Positions 1-10,780 of a stretch of DNA of 64,000 nucleotides are shown here, piece after piece. The notes under the pieces were generated by a model that was given only the letters and a program-made list of their open reading frames with translations, ran no database searches and had not been told where the DNA came from. Origin of the DNA: Monosporascus cannonballus (taxonomy: Eukaryota; Ascomycota; Sordariomycetes; Xylariales). Position numbers and translations under genes: made by a program. Within the stretch, counting starts at the first letter, position 1; every line of letters begins with the position of its first letter. Location: the NCBI GenBank assembly GCA_004154925.1, contig QJNS01000096.1, positions 1-64,000 on the forward strand, given 5' to 3'.

Positions 1-20
1 GCCCCCCCCCCCCCCCCCCC
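1..20. repeat. poly-C run at window edge
   Basis: The window opens with two bases (gc) followed by about 18 consecutive C. A similar run occurs at 47401-47420. It may be genuine low complexity or an assembly or sequencing artefact. Confidence 0.8.
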
Positions 21-157
21 AGCACAAACCCATTTCACAATGCGCCAGCCTCAGCTCGGGCATTTCCACCATCATCATCCCATCCCCTTTCCTGCATCTG
101 CATCATCAATCCCCCCCACCAATCTGCATCCATGTCTCCCGTTCTTCAGCCTTCGAG

Positions 158-949
158 ATGACGGAGCCCGTGACGGAGCAGCCGCACACCACGGCTGATG
201 ACCCTCCTTCCAACCCCGTCGATGATGGAACCCATCATCACCATCATCAACCGCAGCAGCCGCAGCCGCCGCATCACCCGTTTGCGCCCATCTTCACCCT
301 CGTCAACAACGCATCGACCGGGGCCACCCACCATCCCCACGTGCGCTATATTTTCAGCGACGACGATCCCGACCTGCTAACGCGGGCTCTGACCGATCAC
401 CACGAGATTACGGTCGACGAGGCTGGCTCTGGCCCGGCTTCAAACGACCGGGCTGTGATATTAGACTTAGCGACAGATAACGGCGGGGGATACCATGTAG
501 CCTGGGCCTCGAGCCTATCGCCATCGTGGGCAGTACTCGACGCACAGCTGAGCCGAATATCGCCACCTTCATCCGATGGCGGGAATGAGAATGACGGTGG
601 AGGAGGAACCAACAGCAGTCGGCCGGGCCGGCTCATGCTGCGCATCGAAGGCCTCGAAGGCGGTGGCCTAGGCTCGGAGAGCGACTCCCGCCACTCGCAA
701 GGTTCGGGCAACAGCGGCGGCAGTGGGATCGCCCAAAAAGATCGAGTAGAAGGAAACACTGAAGTCTATCCCGCCCTGATAGACGAATTTGAGAAGCGAA
801 TGGTTACGCTACGAAAGGTTGTCAGTGCGAGCGAGGAACGCCGCCAGAAGGTGGGCGGTGAGTCTGGTGGAGAGGTGATACAGTCGCCACAAGCATTCGA
901 AGGGGATGCTACTGCAGAACAAGGTCAAGGGGAAATAGGGGTTAATTGA
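158..949 (+). CDS. Hypothetical fungal protein with His/Gln/Pro-rich N-terminus
   Basis: Single open reading frame of 263 codons from the first in-frame ATG to TGA. Residues about 25-45 are low-complexity His/Gln/Pro. Residues about 45-135 look like a folded core: a stretch with FAPIFTLVNN, then VRYIFSDDDPDLLT, then a hydrophobic segment ending AWASSLSPSWAVLDAQL. A Gly/Ser-rich linker follows at about 140-195, and then a charged helical stretch (DEFEKRMVTLRKVV). Codon use and composition look coding. The Asp-rich SDDDPDLLT motif resembles conserved unnamed proteins of filamentous ascomycetes, but I cannot give it a function. No intron is needed to keep it open. The ATG at 158 has an acceptable fungal context; an upstream exon is possible because the window begins only 157 bases before it. 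Confidence 0.6.
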   Translation: MTEPVTEQPHTTADDPPSNPVDDGTHHHHHQPQQPQPPHHPFAPIFTLVNNASTGATHHPHVRYIFSDDDPDLLTRALTDHHEITVDEAGSGPASNDRAVILDLATDNGGGYHVAWASSLSPSWAVLDAQLSRISPPSSDGGNENDGGGGTNSSRPGRLMLRIEGLEGGGLGSESDSRHSQGSGNSGGSGIAQKDRVEGNTEVYPALIDEFEKRMVTLRKVVSASEERRQKVGGESGGEVIQSPQAFEGDATAEQGQGEIGVN

Positions 950-2720
950 GGCTCGGGGGACGGCGGACGATTTCACATCAATTAACTTTCTGGCAGAGTA
1001 CGAAGTTGTTACCGGGGTATTCCATGTCAGGCGTTCAGCATATCATAACACCAGAGGATGTCCAGGATTACAGTACTGGTGCAGCTCTTCGATATAGGTA
1101 TGTGTCGTTGATCTTCCGGAAATCGCGAGATTGGCGAGGCCCCAATAGAGAATTAATGTCAACAATTTCCTCCTAAGCGCAAAGACTCATCTCAATTAGG
1201 CTGCTTGGAGTGGATGGTGACGGGCTGTCTTCTGGTAATATGACGCTGACAATAACTTTCGCAACAGCCAGATTCGATAAGCAACTATTAGATCAGGGGA
1301 GGAATATGTCTAAGGATCCCTCCCACCGAGGTTTCAGAATATCAGGGCCTCACCAGCAATAACTCCCGAGGCACAACCTCTTCAACACACGGCATCCTAG
1401 ATGGTAGCGATTTTATTTATGTCAAGGTCAATTCGCGGCAAGTTCCTAAGCGGCAATGAGCGGGATGGCGATATTTCAATGCATCCATTTATGGGGACAC
1501 GGTTGACGTGTAACCGCGAAGGCTAGATGATTAATTCGATGTTGTCTCACATCCCCCTTCCTGGATCCCTATGATGCCGCCGTCTACAGCTTCGTGGTAG
1601 TGTGTGCAAGTGTAATACCTATTTTGGACGCCGCGTAAACAAGGCTGTCCGAGTAGCCCTGATATCGATCCCCGACAGTCTACCGAGCTTATAGGGATCC
1701 TCCCTGAGCACACTGTCTGCCGCCGAACGAACTAACTCCTGGGGTATACAGCCTCGACAAATAGAAGGGACCAATCACGCAGCTCTGCTAGGCTTTGCGT
1801 GATGACGCCTGTTCTTCTGCCTCAGATACGTACGTGCCGAGGTCGAGTTCTGACGAGGAAGCGAAGGAGAGCCACGGTACAACGATTGCGTGTCTGCGCG
1901 CCATGGCCCCTCCCTCTGAGCCGTCCTACCAATGCAGTATCTCTTAGACATAGCGGCAAACCCGCATGTCTTGGGTTGCAACAGTTTACTACTGCCTCGG
2001 CGTCTAGGGTTGACGCAATCAAGAGGTCGCTTTTTGTATATGTTCTCGAAGAACTCACTGCCGACATCCAGTACCGCGTAGCTAGGGAATCTGCGACTTA
2101 CCTTGCTAGTCACGCAAAAACGTGCTTCATGCACTATGCATCGCATCTATCTTCGGTGCATGGGACCAATGAACCGTAACATCGCAAGCAGCCCATCACT
2201 TCGCGGATCGTGAATACTAATAACAACCCCAAAAGGAAGCTCACTACCGCGAAACAGGCGTCGCTCACGGCATTACCACGGGGCCTGCCCAATGGCACCG
2301 TAGCAGCAGGTCCTTGCGTTGACCTCGTTTCCCGAGAAGCGCCAAAGACGGCAGTATCCTCGGCCGCGGCGTCGTCTTCAGGACCGGGCGGCTGTGATAC
2401 GACGCCCGCCCTTAGCGGTAACGCAATCAGACCTGCATCGAACTGGCCCCAGCCCCATGAGGGGAATCTCGTGATAACGTCACCTGATATTGGAATTGAA
2501 CGGGACGGGGCCTTGCCGATGACGGATCATCATCTGAGGACGGTCTTACTCCGTCGTGGTCATAGCCATTCTCGTGATGCTAGATGATAGGGCCGAAGGG
2601 GGGTGGCTAGGAGCTCATGGATAGTGGTGTGTTGGGTTTACGTATATAACGTTCGCGGGAAGCCTGTCCAAAATCGCCTACACCATCAGATTAAATGGAT
2701 AGTCGTGTTGAGCCGCAGAT
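950..2720. other. GC-moderate intergenic sequence, no supported gene
   Basis: Several overlapping open frames of 60-126 codons exist on both strands, but none shows a recognisable motif, signal peptide or consistent splice structure. I see no tRNA, rRNA or clear repeat here. It may be the remains of an older gene or transposon. Confidence 0.5.
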
Positions 2721-4380
2721 ATGAGGCTCACTCAGATTGCATCCCTTCTCTTCGCTGTCAAAGCGCCCTAGGATCCGCAGTGAAGCGGCAGGGCGGGCAG
2801 CCAGGGTTCAGCGACGGCTAGCCTACAGACGGGAATGGCGGAGGCCGCCCCCGTCTCAGGTAACTAGGCCTCTCGCGCAGCGACCGTACGCGGGGTTCCG
2901 CCTCGTAAAAGAAGGCGTGCTAAGCTACACGGGGAACCGCGTACGCACAGGGGGCGCTAACAGGGCGCTCGACCTCCAGAACCCCGACAGCCTGGCCGGC
3001 GGAACACCGACAACGGCAACGTGTCTAACCTCAAGTGGAGCTCGGACTCTGAGACCCGGATACTTTGGGGGCGGGGGGTTCGCGAGTCGCTCGTCACGGA
3101 CCTCCCCTCGAGCCACGACATCGCCGGGGCTCAGCAGTACCCTCCCCAAGGGGTCCATTCGAGAGCTCCACTTGCACCGTGTCGTGGGTATCAACCCAGC
3201 TGGCACATGTCTTGCTCTCCTAATACCGACAAGGGCGCTTTCAGGCCGGATGGATGTATGTATACAACGGCTCCGCGCTGATCTCGACGGTCAACGAAGC
3301 GGCCAGTACGATGTAGCGACGGCAACATATGGTACTTCCCCGAGGGTGTTCCGCACACGATCCAGGGCCTCGAGGACGAGAACGAATACATGCTGGTCTT
3401 CGACAGTGGCAATTTCGAAAGCACGAGTGAGTAAGAGATAGGATAGATTATACCCTGCCGCCATCCGCCTCCTTTGCGCGAACGAGCCGCGGCGACTCTG
3501 TACCGTACGGTATCGCCGACGGAGACCCACTGCATAATGTGCAGAACAACATTCAACGCCGACAACTGGATAATGCACACGCCGAAGTCGATCATGGCCG
3601 AGGTCTTCGGACTCCCGGGGGTCTCTGCCTGGGTCCCGTCGCCGAACCCGTACATCGCGAGCGGCACGGTCGACGACACGCGGCGCATCGTGACGGGCGG
3701 CAACGGCCGGCTGACAGAAACGCCCCGTTCGTGCACAACATGCGGGACCGCCCCTGGAGGACGTGGCCGGCGGCGACGGCACGACGCGCGTCGTCGACAG
3801 CACCGCGTTCCCCGCGGCCGAGACGATAGCCGCGACGGTCGTCCCGCTGCGGCCGGGGAGGTCCGCGGAAGCTGCACTAGCGCCCTAATGCGCGTTTTCT
3901 CTTCTAAGAATACTTTCATTTTTCTCCTCCTCTGTCCTTTATGACAACACTGCTGCCTGCGCGGTATGCGTAGCGAGGTGAACCGGAGTTCGTTGTTCGT
4001 CCTCCAGGCTGAAGAGTGGGCTGTACTTCCACCGGGCCAAGGTACGCGCGGCGGCCTCCCTGGACAGCTCTCTCGCGCAGGCCTTCGACTTCTCGGTCGG
4101 CGACACGGCGGTGTTCCCGGACAATGGCGGCGGGGTTCCCTTCCCTCATTTCGTTGCCGTATCTTTCTTTCTTCTAGCACTGCCACCACGAGTGGGTGTA
4201 GCTTCCTACCTGCCTAGTACCTGCCGCGTCAAGGATACGCCGACGCGGTGACTGGCCCCGACGCCGGCCGATGTCGTCACGAACCCGCTCCGGATCCCGG
4301 TCGAGGCCGCGGAGAACCTGAAGGCGGAGCAGCAGATTGCCATCAAGGAGACCCAATCTACCGCCTCGGGGGTTACGCCG
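2721..4380 (+). pseudogene. Oxalate decarboxylase-like bicupin pseudogene
   Basis: Pieces of a secreted bicupin oxalate decarboxylase lie in order but in different frames. A short secretory-type leader (MRLTQIASLLFAV) begins at 2721 and soon hits a stop. TDNGNVSNLKWS and TDLPSSHDIAGAQQ follow at about 3009-3140, then IRELHLHRV (first manganese-site motif) at about 3150-3185, [12 protein letters not shown], and [20 protein letters not shown] at about 3330-3390. A plausible intron (3432-3539) leads to FNADNWIMHTPKSIMAEVFG. The second cupin starts with TTRVVDSTAFPAAETIAATVVPL. Its metal motif reads R-K-L-H-stop-R-P-N-A at 3866-3892, where the family normally has HWHPNA: the Trp codon is TAG and the second His is Arg. 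FDFSVGDTAVFPDN and a C-terminal LAPTPADVVTNPLRIPVE (from 4252) follow. Frameshifts occur near 3310-3330 and twice at 3720-3760. Active enzymes convert oxalate to formate and CO2; this copy cannot. Confidence 0.82.
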
Positions 4381-4391
4381 TTCGAGCCGTT

Positions 4392-4419
4392 GATGGATGG
4401 ATGGATGGATGGATGGATG
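4392..4419 (+). repeat. GATG tetranucleotide microsatellite
   Basis: About seven tandem copies of a 4-base GATG unit at the 3' end of the oxalate decarboxylase pseudogene. Confidence 0.9.
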
Positions 4420-5941
4420 ATGCTTCGCCTGCGGACTTTTTGTCTCTGCGTAGCGATGGCGATGGAAACCGGCGGAGCGGATAATCGGAACACGGAGGGT
4501 ATGGTGGCCTAGGTAATAATAGTCAGCCATGACGACATTGTCCCGCCTAGTTACGAACGTGTCGACTGTCGGCCTCGCCGAGTCGCATCAGGCTGATTTC
4601 GCCGAGATACCTGTGCGACACACCTACTCGGCGAACACATCCGGGCTGAGGCCCCCAAGCTGGCTTCTCATATAGACACTTGCATAAGCTCTATGATCAA
4701 TCCACGGTACCTACATAAGCGACGACGGGTTCCTCAAACTTGGAAGTAGACAATACGCGCATTCCGACAACATACCGTAGTTACCTACCTAGCTGATCAC
4801 ACTGCGTTATCGCCTAGTATAGATGCCACACTTCACCTTGGCCTGACAGCGCCGGCCGGCGTCGCCTAGGTAGGTCGTGTACTTGGTCTTTAAGAAATAT
4901 GATATTTATATTTAGTTGAGAAAGCAGAAATCCCCACGACGCACCTCGAAGCTCGTGTCCCGGTCTCGCGTGGGACTCAGAGGAGGGAGGAGCATGATAT
5001 CCAAACGCGAATACCGTAGCGCCGGGGACGACGATAAGTTCGACGGACACCGTGCCAGCTCGAGAGCGAAACGCCCGACTGTCGTCCATTTGCCTTACCG
5101 GGGGCCAAGCAAGCCCGGCTGCAGGGAGTCCTACCTACACGAGACAAACAGGCAGACACCCAGACCCGACATGCAACTCGACTGATCAGATTACTACGCG
5201 GCTTGAGCCACATGCCACCTTTACTAAGCGTGCTGTTTCACATATAAATAGAACGCGCGACGGTGGAAGACCTCTCGCGTCCATTTAATCCACGACATCT
5301 CCCCTCTCTCTGAGTAGCGTAGGTATACGCGCGAAGAACGTAAACGGGACATCCATCCCAGGACGCAGCATCATCCCCCCTAACCGTTCATTGGCTCGGG
5401 GGGAAACTGAAAGGGAGAGATGGAAAAAGCAAAAAACAGGAATTTCAACTGTTCCGAGGGACTCCGTATCGGAGCCTCTATTACACAAGCGCAGGCTACC
5501 GAATTATTGAACCCCCCTTTCCCCGAAACCCGAAGACGCAAAAGAGAGAATGGGCGGGAGCGAGTGGCTCCCTTCCTACCAACGCCGGAGCAATGCATGT
5601 ACGAACGAACGCAACTTTCTCGATTCCCCTTTTTTTCTCCTGCAATAACTTACTCTACCGTGACGATTATGGTAATACGCAACCCGATGCATAATCAATC
5701 CCACGTCTCACCGAGGGACACGCGGTTAAGGAGGCAAACTAACCGAGCTCTTGGCGCGGTTCCGAATGTGCCTCGAGCTCGGCGAGAGGCGGCGTCATCG
5801 GCTCTCTGGTTTTCCCTCGAGTTAGTGGAACATTCGGAACCCAAACTCAGTGATTCCATCTCCCATAACGCAGACAGGATACAAGAAAGTACGAAGAAAA
5901 GAGAGAGAGTGTAGTAACAAGTGAACGGGCGGAGGGGTCTC
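4420..5941. other. Intergenic region, no supported gene
   Basis: Open frames up to 164 codons (5420-5914, plus) are present but show no domain, and composition is mixed. The right end is the 3' flank of the minus-strand cupredoxin gene. No RNA gene or inverted repeat was recognised. Confidence 0.5.
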
Positions 5942-7511
5942 TTACTGGTTCAACCTTGGACTCCCAAACCCAGGCGGCGCAAACCCGGGGCTGGAGTGGC
6001 CGCCGAGGTAGGACGTATGGGGGCTGCCCATATCGGAGAGCTGATTCGGGCTACGCGAGCGGTACGGGTCCGGGGCGTACGTGCCCGAGTTGGGCATGCC
6101 GCCGTAGATGGAGCTGGTGTGCGTGGACGGCGGGGGAGGGCTCTTGGGCGGCAGTCCACCGCCCACCCCGAAGTAGGGGCTGTGGCTCCGACTGTGCTCG
6201 TCGTGGTAGTGCGCCTCGATCATGGACGGCGGTGCGGCCACGGCCGCGGACGGCGACACCCGGCTTCGCCGGTACCCCTTCTCTATCCCGCCCTTGCGGC
6301 CGCACACGTACACGAGCGCCACCCCGATGATCAGCACCGCGGCACCGCCAACGGCGATCCCCGCTATGGCGCCCGGCGCGAGGCCGCCTCCTCCCTCCGA
6401 CGAGTTATCCGCCGGTGGTGGCGGGCTTGCCGCGTCATCGTCGCTGTCTCCCCCGGGCGGCGGCCCACCCTCAGCGGGGATCGGCTCGCCGGGACTGAGC
6501 TGGAACGTAGTCGTGCCGTTCGTGACGAACTCAACCTGTTCGTCTCTCGTGCGCGTTCTGTTCTGTGGTCGCTGTCAGCTTGCTAGGGCCTTGGCGCGCG
6601 CGCAGCTTGTCCCAGTTTTCGCGGACAGAGACGCACGTACCGGGTTGATAACTCCAATCATTTTCCACGTGATGCAGGATTCCGGCGCCGAGCTTCGCGG
6701 TTGGTTAGTTTAGAGAGCGTCAGGGGCAGAGATGCGAACAATCGATTGGGGATCTCGTACCAGTAGAAGAAGACAGGTTCCGTGGTGTTCACCCTCAATG
6801 TCCAGGTAGGGAGCGGGCTTAAGTTGCCATCGGGTTGTTCTATGGCTCCGCTGAAGACTGTGGCGATCCGAGTCAGTAAGAACATTTCCCCGTGTTGTCT
6901 CAGCCTAGGTCAGGTGGTGCTGAGAGTTTAAGGTGAGATTCTGGGTGCTAGCCGTCTCCAGATATCGTGGCGCTAGGCGACTAGACGTTGCGAGGAAGGT
7001 GTCACGGGAGAAAGAGAGAAAACTTCAAGTAATTAATTCACTTACAGCTCTCCTCGCCGGGGTGGATCATATCATACGGTACGCACGGCTGGCCGAATTC
7101 AGCCTTGACGACTGAGTGGTTCGCTCCGTAGAACTTGAAGTCTGCAGAACACATTGGTTAACCAACATATGAGCCAACGAATATCGCGGCTAACCACGAA
7201 TCCCCGGAAAAAAGAGGAGAATGCGCCTGGAACTGACTGATGATGTCGCCCACTTCTGCTTCTATCGTGTCGGGGATGTATTTGTGATCGAGGCCGACGC
7301 TGACCGTATGGGTCGCGGTGCCCGTCGGCGACGACGAAGTCGTCGTCGTAGTCGCTGACCTAGTCAAAATCGGCGACGTTATGGACGTCGCCTCGGACGC
7401 TTCCCGGGTCGAAACCGACGACGCTACGGACGTCGTCTCGGGCGCTTCCTGGGCGGCGGCCGACGATAGCAGAGCCGCCGCGGCCGTAAATACGAGCTGT
7501 AACTTCCTCAT
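5942..7511 (-). CDS. Cupredoxin-domain, Ser/Thr-rich single-pass membrane protein
   Basis: Five exons read on the minus strand join in frame: 7511-7238, 7141-7046, 6857-6761, 6692-6641 and 6562-5942, giving 379 residues. Introns have GT/AG ends (GTAAGT, GTACGA and GTACGT among the donors). Residues 1-20 form a signal peptide ending SSAAAQ, followed by a Ser/Thr-rich stretch. A plastocyanin-like fold follows: HTVSVGLDHKYIPDTIEAEVGD, then FKFYGANHSVV, GQPCVPYD, WTLRVNTTEPVFFYC and MIGVINP. This is the order typical of fungal extracellular serine-rich cupredoxin proteins. An acidic/Pro linker, a transmembrane helix (GAIAGIAVGGAAVLIIGVAL) and a basic, Pro/Tyr-rich cytoplasmic tail of about 105 residues complete it. 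The His of NHS, the Cys of FFYC and the Met of KMIG could be copper ligands. Function is unknown; a cell-surface copper-binding or wall-sensing role is inference. Confidence 0.85.
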
Positions 7512-8729
7512 AGCGTGTTTGAGTTATTGTACTACTACTATTACCAGCAGCTACCGATCGCACCGGAACCTCATTAATAGGGGGGGTTTCAGATGCGAGG
7601 CGGCACCGCCGCGGGAAAAAGCATGCGGGTACGGGGAGGGTTTGCTGGTGGGAAAGAAAAGGGAAAGGTCAGGGCCACCCAGCCGGAGAGAGCAAGGGAG
7701 GGCAATCAATCAATCAATCGAGCAGTCAATCACATGCGGGTGGGCACTCGCTAAGTATCGGGGGGGGCAATTGCTGGGCTGGAACCACTACCAAGAACGG
7801 CACCCATTCATAAGATGAATGATTGACCGACTGCTTGCTTGCTTGCTTGCTTGCTTGCAAATTTGCCGGCTTACGGCACAAGTACCAGAGCCCAGGCTGG
7901 GCTCGGTGGCGCAAGGGCGTCCCTCTCGAGGTAAGCCGAGAGGTGAGATTGCTACGGTACGAGGTGGAAATCGCGGTTTGTTAGGCGGGGGGGCTGAATA
8001 CTCGCCAAGCACGAGCAAGTAAGGCCTAGCGGACGATTCCGCTCCCACCACCATTTCCTTTCTTCCACCAGATCGAGCGACCACTTATCACAGATCTAGA
8101 GCGACGGCATTGGCAGCGTAGGGGCAGCAGTAGAGGAGGGCAAATGTGGGGGAGCTGGAGCATAGGGCTGGGGGCGCCGGCTGATGGGACGGTCTACCAG
8201 GTGGTTTGTGTTGGTTTTTCGTGTACCCTCTTTTTTTCTGCTGGACGATCCCACGAATAATAGTAGGTCCGATGCAGTGGAACCCTCCTTCCGCACTGGG
8301 TCATTACGCCCGGTGATGTTGGTATGATAAGGTGCGTGCCGGGCTACGTCGCGCGGACATTGCTGTGCCAGTGCATATGTTAGCTTATGTCCGTACGAAG
8401 TTGCAGCGCATTTGCAAGTACTACGACGTAGGTAAGTATATATAGTATGGGTTGAATTGTTTGGGAGCGCCTGATTGGAGTAGATATCTTGCATACTGAG
8501 GATACTGAGAGCCTGGTTGGCAACGCTCTTAACTTCGAGTATCCGAGTCTATTAACATATTTGACGCCAGCTCGACTGTGCCATGCCCGTTTTGAAAATT
8601 ATTTTCCTGGTAAATCCTTAGCCGTTGTCCCAGGGGGAAAAGATAGGCCAAGCCGGATGTGGCTTTTGACGACCTGGCGGTAGGTTGCAGCGATCATCGC
8701 CTTAGTATTTACCATTTCGAGGTAAATAA
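7512..8729. other. Intergenic region with short microsatellites
   Basis: This is the 5' flank of the cupredoxin gene. It contains an AATC-type run near 7701-7720 and a GCTT run at 7833-7858. A minus-strand open frame (8096-8494) shows no recognisable domain. A GGCTCGGTGGCGCAAGGGC stretch near 7898 resembles a tRNA D-arm region, but no full cloverleaf could be drawn. Confidence 0.5.
7833..7858 (+). repeat. GCTT tetranucleotide microsatellite
   Basis: About six tandem GCTT units followed by a short imperfect mirror (gcaaatttgc). Confidence 0.9.
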
Positions 8730-8934
8730 TCAGGTCGTGGACAAAAAAATTGTCACACTTTCCCCCTTAACCTCAGCAAAATGATGCTAAATGGATAAAC
8801 CATTTTATATCACCTAATAGGTACTTAACTTGAGCGCTTTGACTAATTTTCTACAAGTTTTGCAAATAGTTGCATCGGATTAAGCTGTTCTGAAGCAGTA
8901 TGGGGGTGTGACAATTATTTTGTCCACGACCTGA
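8730..8934. mobile_element. 205-base MITE with about 32-base terminal inverted repeats
   Basis: The left end reads TCAGGTCGTGGACAAA, then a run of A, then ATTGTCACAC. The right end is its inverted complement (GTGTGACAATTATTTTGTCC, then ACGACCTGA). Pairing continues into C-rich/G-rich stretches. Both flanks carry TAA immediately outside, consistent with a short target duplication. The interior of about 140 bases has no open frame. The size and termini fit a non-autonomous derivative of a Tc1/mariner- or Fot1-type element. Confidence 0.85.
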
Positions 8935-9463
8935 TAATCATCAGCATGCTTACTACTTATGGGTCCATCAATGTAAAGGTTATGCTCAGCTCTAAACCCT
9001 TAGAGCCCTCGCGATTCAGGCTCCAAGTCCCCCATGGGGTATGATCTACGCCCAAAATAGAAATAGGATTTCGGTAGTGCTTACATCATCCATTTACTCC
9101 TGGTAGCTCGATTATAGGGAAGCGGGATTGATCCACTGCTTGCTTGCTTTGGAAAACACTACCCATATTAATATTATTGGGCGAGGGAGCTCCCCTCCCC
9201 CGTATGGCACGGTCCCGGAGTGTAGCAGCTTGGCATCTCCGATGCTGTGTTCTTTGAAGCTGGCGACGCCGAAAATGAGACTCCCAATCGAAATGAAGGC
9301 GGAGAAGCTATCCCCTTGAAGGCCATAAGGCGTTAGCGCTTACAATTTTTTGATGGTGTGTGATGCTCTTTTTTTATTCGCCCACACTGACCCAATCAAC
9401 TTCTTCAGGAAAAGCTATTTTTAGCTACACCTATTTTGCGTTATAATACATATACCAACACCG
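8935..9463. other. Intergenic flank of the RIP block
   Basis: Mixed composition. Only a 63-codon open frame at 9128 with no recognisable feature. Nothing else supported. Confidence 0.5.
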
Positions 9464-9585
9464 GTCTGTTATGACCCAACCAGGAGGGGTCTCGGGAATG
9501 GTCGCGAAGTGGCCAAAACAGGACCTAAGTGGGTTAAGACCACGTGACATGGATCCGAAGTTGATCCAAGGGTTGCCTCATAAGA
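9464..9585 (+). mobile_element. Possible truncated LTR start
   Basis: The segment begins TGTTATGACCCAACCAGG, which resembles the start of the Ty3/Gypsy LTR at 23216 (TGTTACGACCCAAGCCAG). Similarity fades within a few dozen bases. Unlike what follows, it is GC-balanced, so it may be a fragment that escaped RIP. The similarity is short, so confidence is low. Confidence 0.3.
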
Positions 9586-9714
9586 ATCAGGCCCTATTTT
9601 GGAGGTTGCGGCTGCGCCTACGGCGCAGCTGTGGCTAAGTAGCTTTTAGTACCACGTTAACCAAATTTGGAAAACCCCACAAAAAATAACAAATCCTCCA
9701 AAATAGGGCCTGAT
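9586..9714. mobile_element. 129-base MITE with 20-base TIRs
   Basis: ATCAGGCCCTATTTTGGAGG at 9586-9605 is the exact inverted complement of the right end at 9695-9714. The interior contains a GC-rich hairpin (GCTGCGCC, TAC, GGCGCAGC). No coding capacity. A degraded relative occurs at about 10590-10770, and shared sequence continues outside both TIRs (upstream GCCTCAT, downstream TCCGTT.GATACGT). The MITE therefore probably travelled inside a larger repeat. Confidence 0.8.
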
Positions 9715-10029
9715 AGCAAGTTGTGATTTTTTAGCTCCGTTTGATACGTTCCTATATAAATTTTTTAAAAGTTATTTTAAAAATTTGCAAATAAAATAAT
9801 AATAAAAAATAATAGAAAAATAACAAAAAATAATATTATGTATAACGTTAAAGCTGTTTTTAAACGGTATATATAATTTTTAATTCGGGGTTAAATTAAT
9901 GGAGATATTAAAAAAAGAAATAAAAATTTTGGATTAGTATATATCTTCTAATCGGAACGCCTTTATAGTTACGACAACGCGACTACCATATATAACATTT
10001 TGCCATGGGCCTTCCAAGGGTAATTCAGT

Positions 10030-10193
10030 ATGGGAAAAGCCCGTTTGACTATGCTTTTGTCCGTGCAGGTTATGGTTGCTGCGTCGCAGCCATGAGGGCG
10101 TTTCGGATTTAGCTGGCCCTAACCTTCTTATGGCTGCAACGTAATAACGATAGCCCGTACGGCCAAAAGAATTGTTGGACGGGTTTTTCCCAT
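10030..10193. mobile_element. Fold-back (palindromic) element, copy 1
   Basis: The left arm begins ATGGGAAAAGCCCGTTT and the right arm ends CGGGTTTTTCCCAT. The two arms are inverted complements over roughly 70 bases each with scattered C/T differences. The centre holds GCAGCCATGAGG and, inverted, CTTATGGCTGC. No open frame. Likely a non-autonomous hairpin element. Confidence 0.65.
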
Positions 10194-10205
10194 ATAAAAT
10201 ACATT

Positions 10206-10532
10206 AGGGAAGCCCGGTATACGATAATACGACAGGTAGTTGTGCTGTCGCAGCCATAAGAGCGTTGCGGTCGCCTATTTCCCAGGTCTAACCTTAGCCG
10301 TCTTAGCCCTAACTTTCATTTAAAAAATTCGAAAAAAAATTCCTATACGTATATTAGCTTATATTCGACGAATATATAAAGTATCAAAATTTATTGGACT
10401 TAAATTGGCTGCGTAACACCTATAAAAGCGCTCCGGACTTAACTGGCCCTAATATCCTCATGGCTACGACGCAACAACTATAACTCGTACGGGCAAAAAC
10501 ATAGCCAAACGGGCTTCTCCTATGCCAAATTA
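10206..10532. mobile_element. Fold-back element, copy 2, more diverged
   Basis: The left end (GGGAAGCCCGG, then GTCGCAGCCATAAGAGCG) and right end (GCGCTCCGGAC, GGCCCTAA, CTCATGGCTACGACGC, ending ACGGGCTTCTCCTAT) repeat the termini of the copy at 10030-10193, here separated by an AT-rich loop. Inverted complementarity with copy 1 extends out to TTACCCTTGGA at 10530-10540 against TCCAAGGGTAA at 10013-10023. Confidence 0.5.
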
Positions 10533-10584
10533 CCCTTGGACGGCCTATGGCAAAATAATATACGCGGTATTTGCGCTATCGCTT

Positions 10585-10780
10585 GCCTCATCGTGATCAG
10601 GACCTCATTTTGAAGGTTGTGGCTGCGCCTGCGGCGCAGCAGTCGTAGCCACAGCTATAGCTTTTGATCAAGAAATATCTGTTAGAGGTCTAATATATTA
10701 GCTAAATTCTTTTAAGAATAATACTCACAAAAACAATAAAACCTTTAAAATAAAATATGATAATAAATTATAATTTTTTC
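10585..10780. repeat. RIP-degraded relative of the 9586 MITE
   Basis: Starts GATCAGGACCTCATTTTGAAGG and keeps the hairpin core GGCTGCGCCTGCGGCGCAGC. It ends CCTTTAAAATAAAATATGAT, where the intact copy has CCTCCAAAATAGGGCCTGAT. The differences are almost all C-to-T or G-to-A. Confidence 0.6.

Noticed and set aside
3191..4189. 332-codon minus-strand open frame
   Set aside because: Antisense shadow of the oxalate decarboxylase pseudogene, whose plus-strand pieces carry the recognisable motifs.
5921..6713. Plus-strand open frames of 221 and 163 codons
   Set aside because: Antisense shadows of the last exons of the cupredoxin/TM gene, which has a clean spliced minus-strand model.
7890..7985. tRNA-like stretch (GGCTCGGTGGCGCAAGGGC...)
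   Set aside because: The D-arm-like word is followed by no consistent anticodon stem or GGTTCGAATC-type T-arm, and the acceptor ends do not pair.
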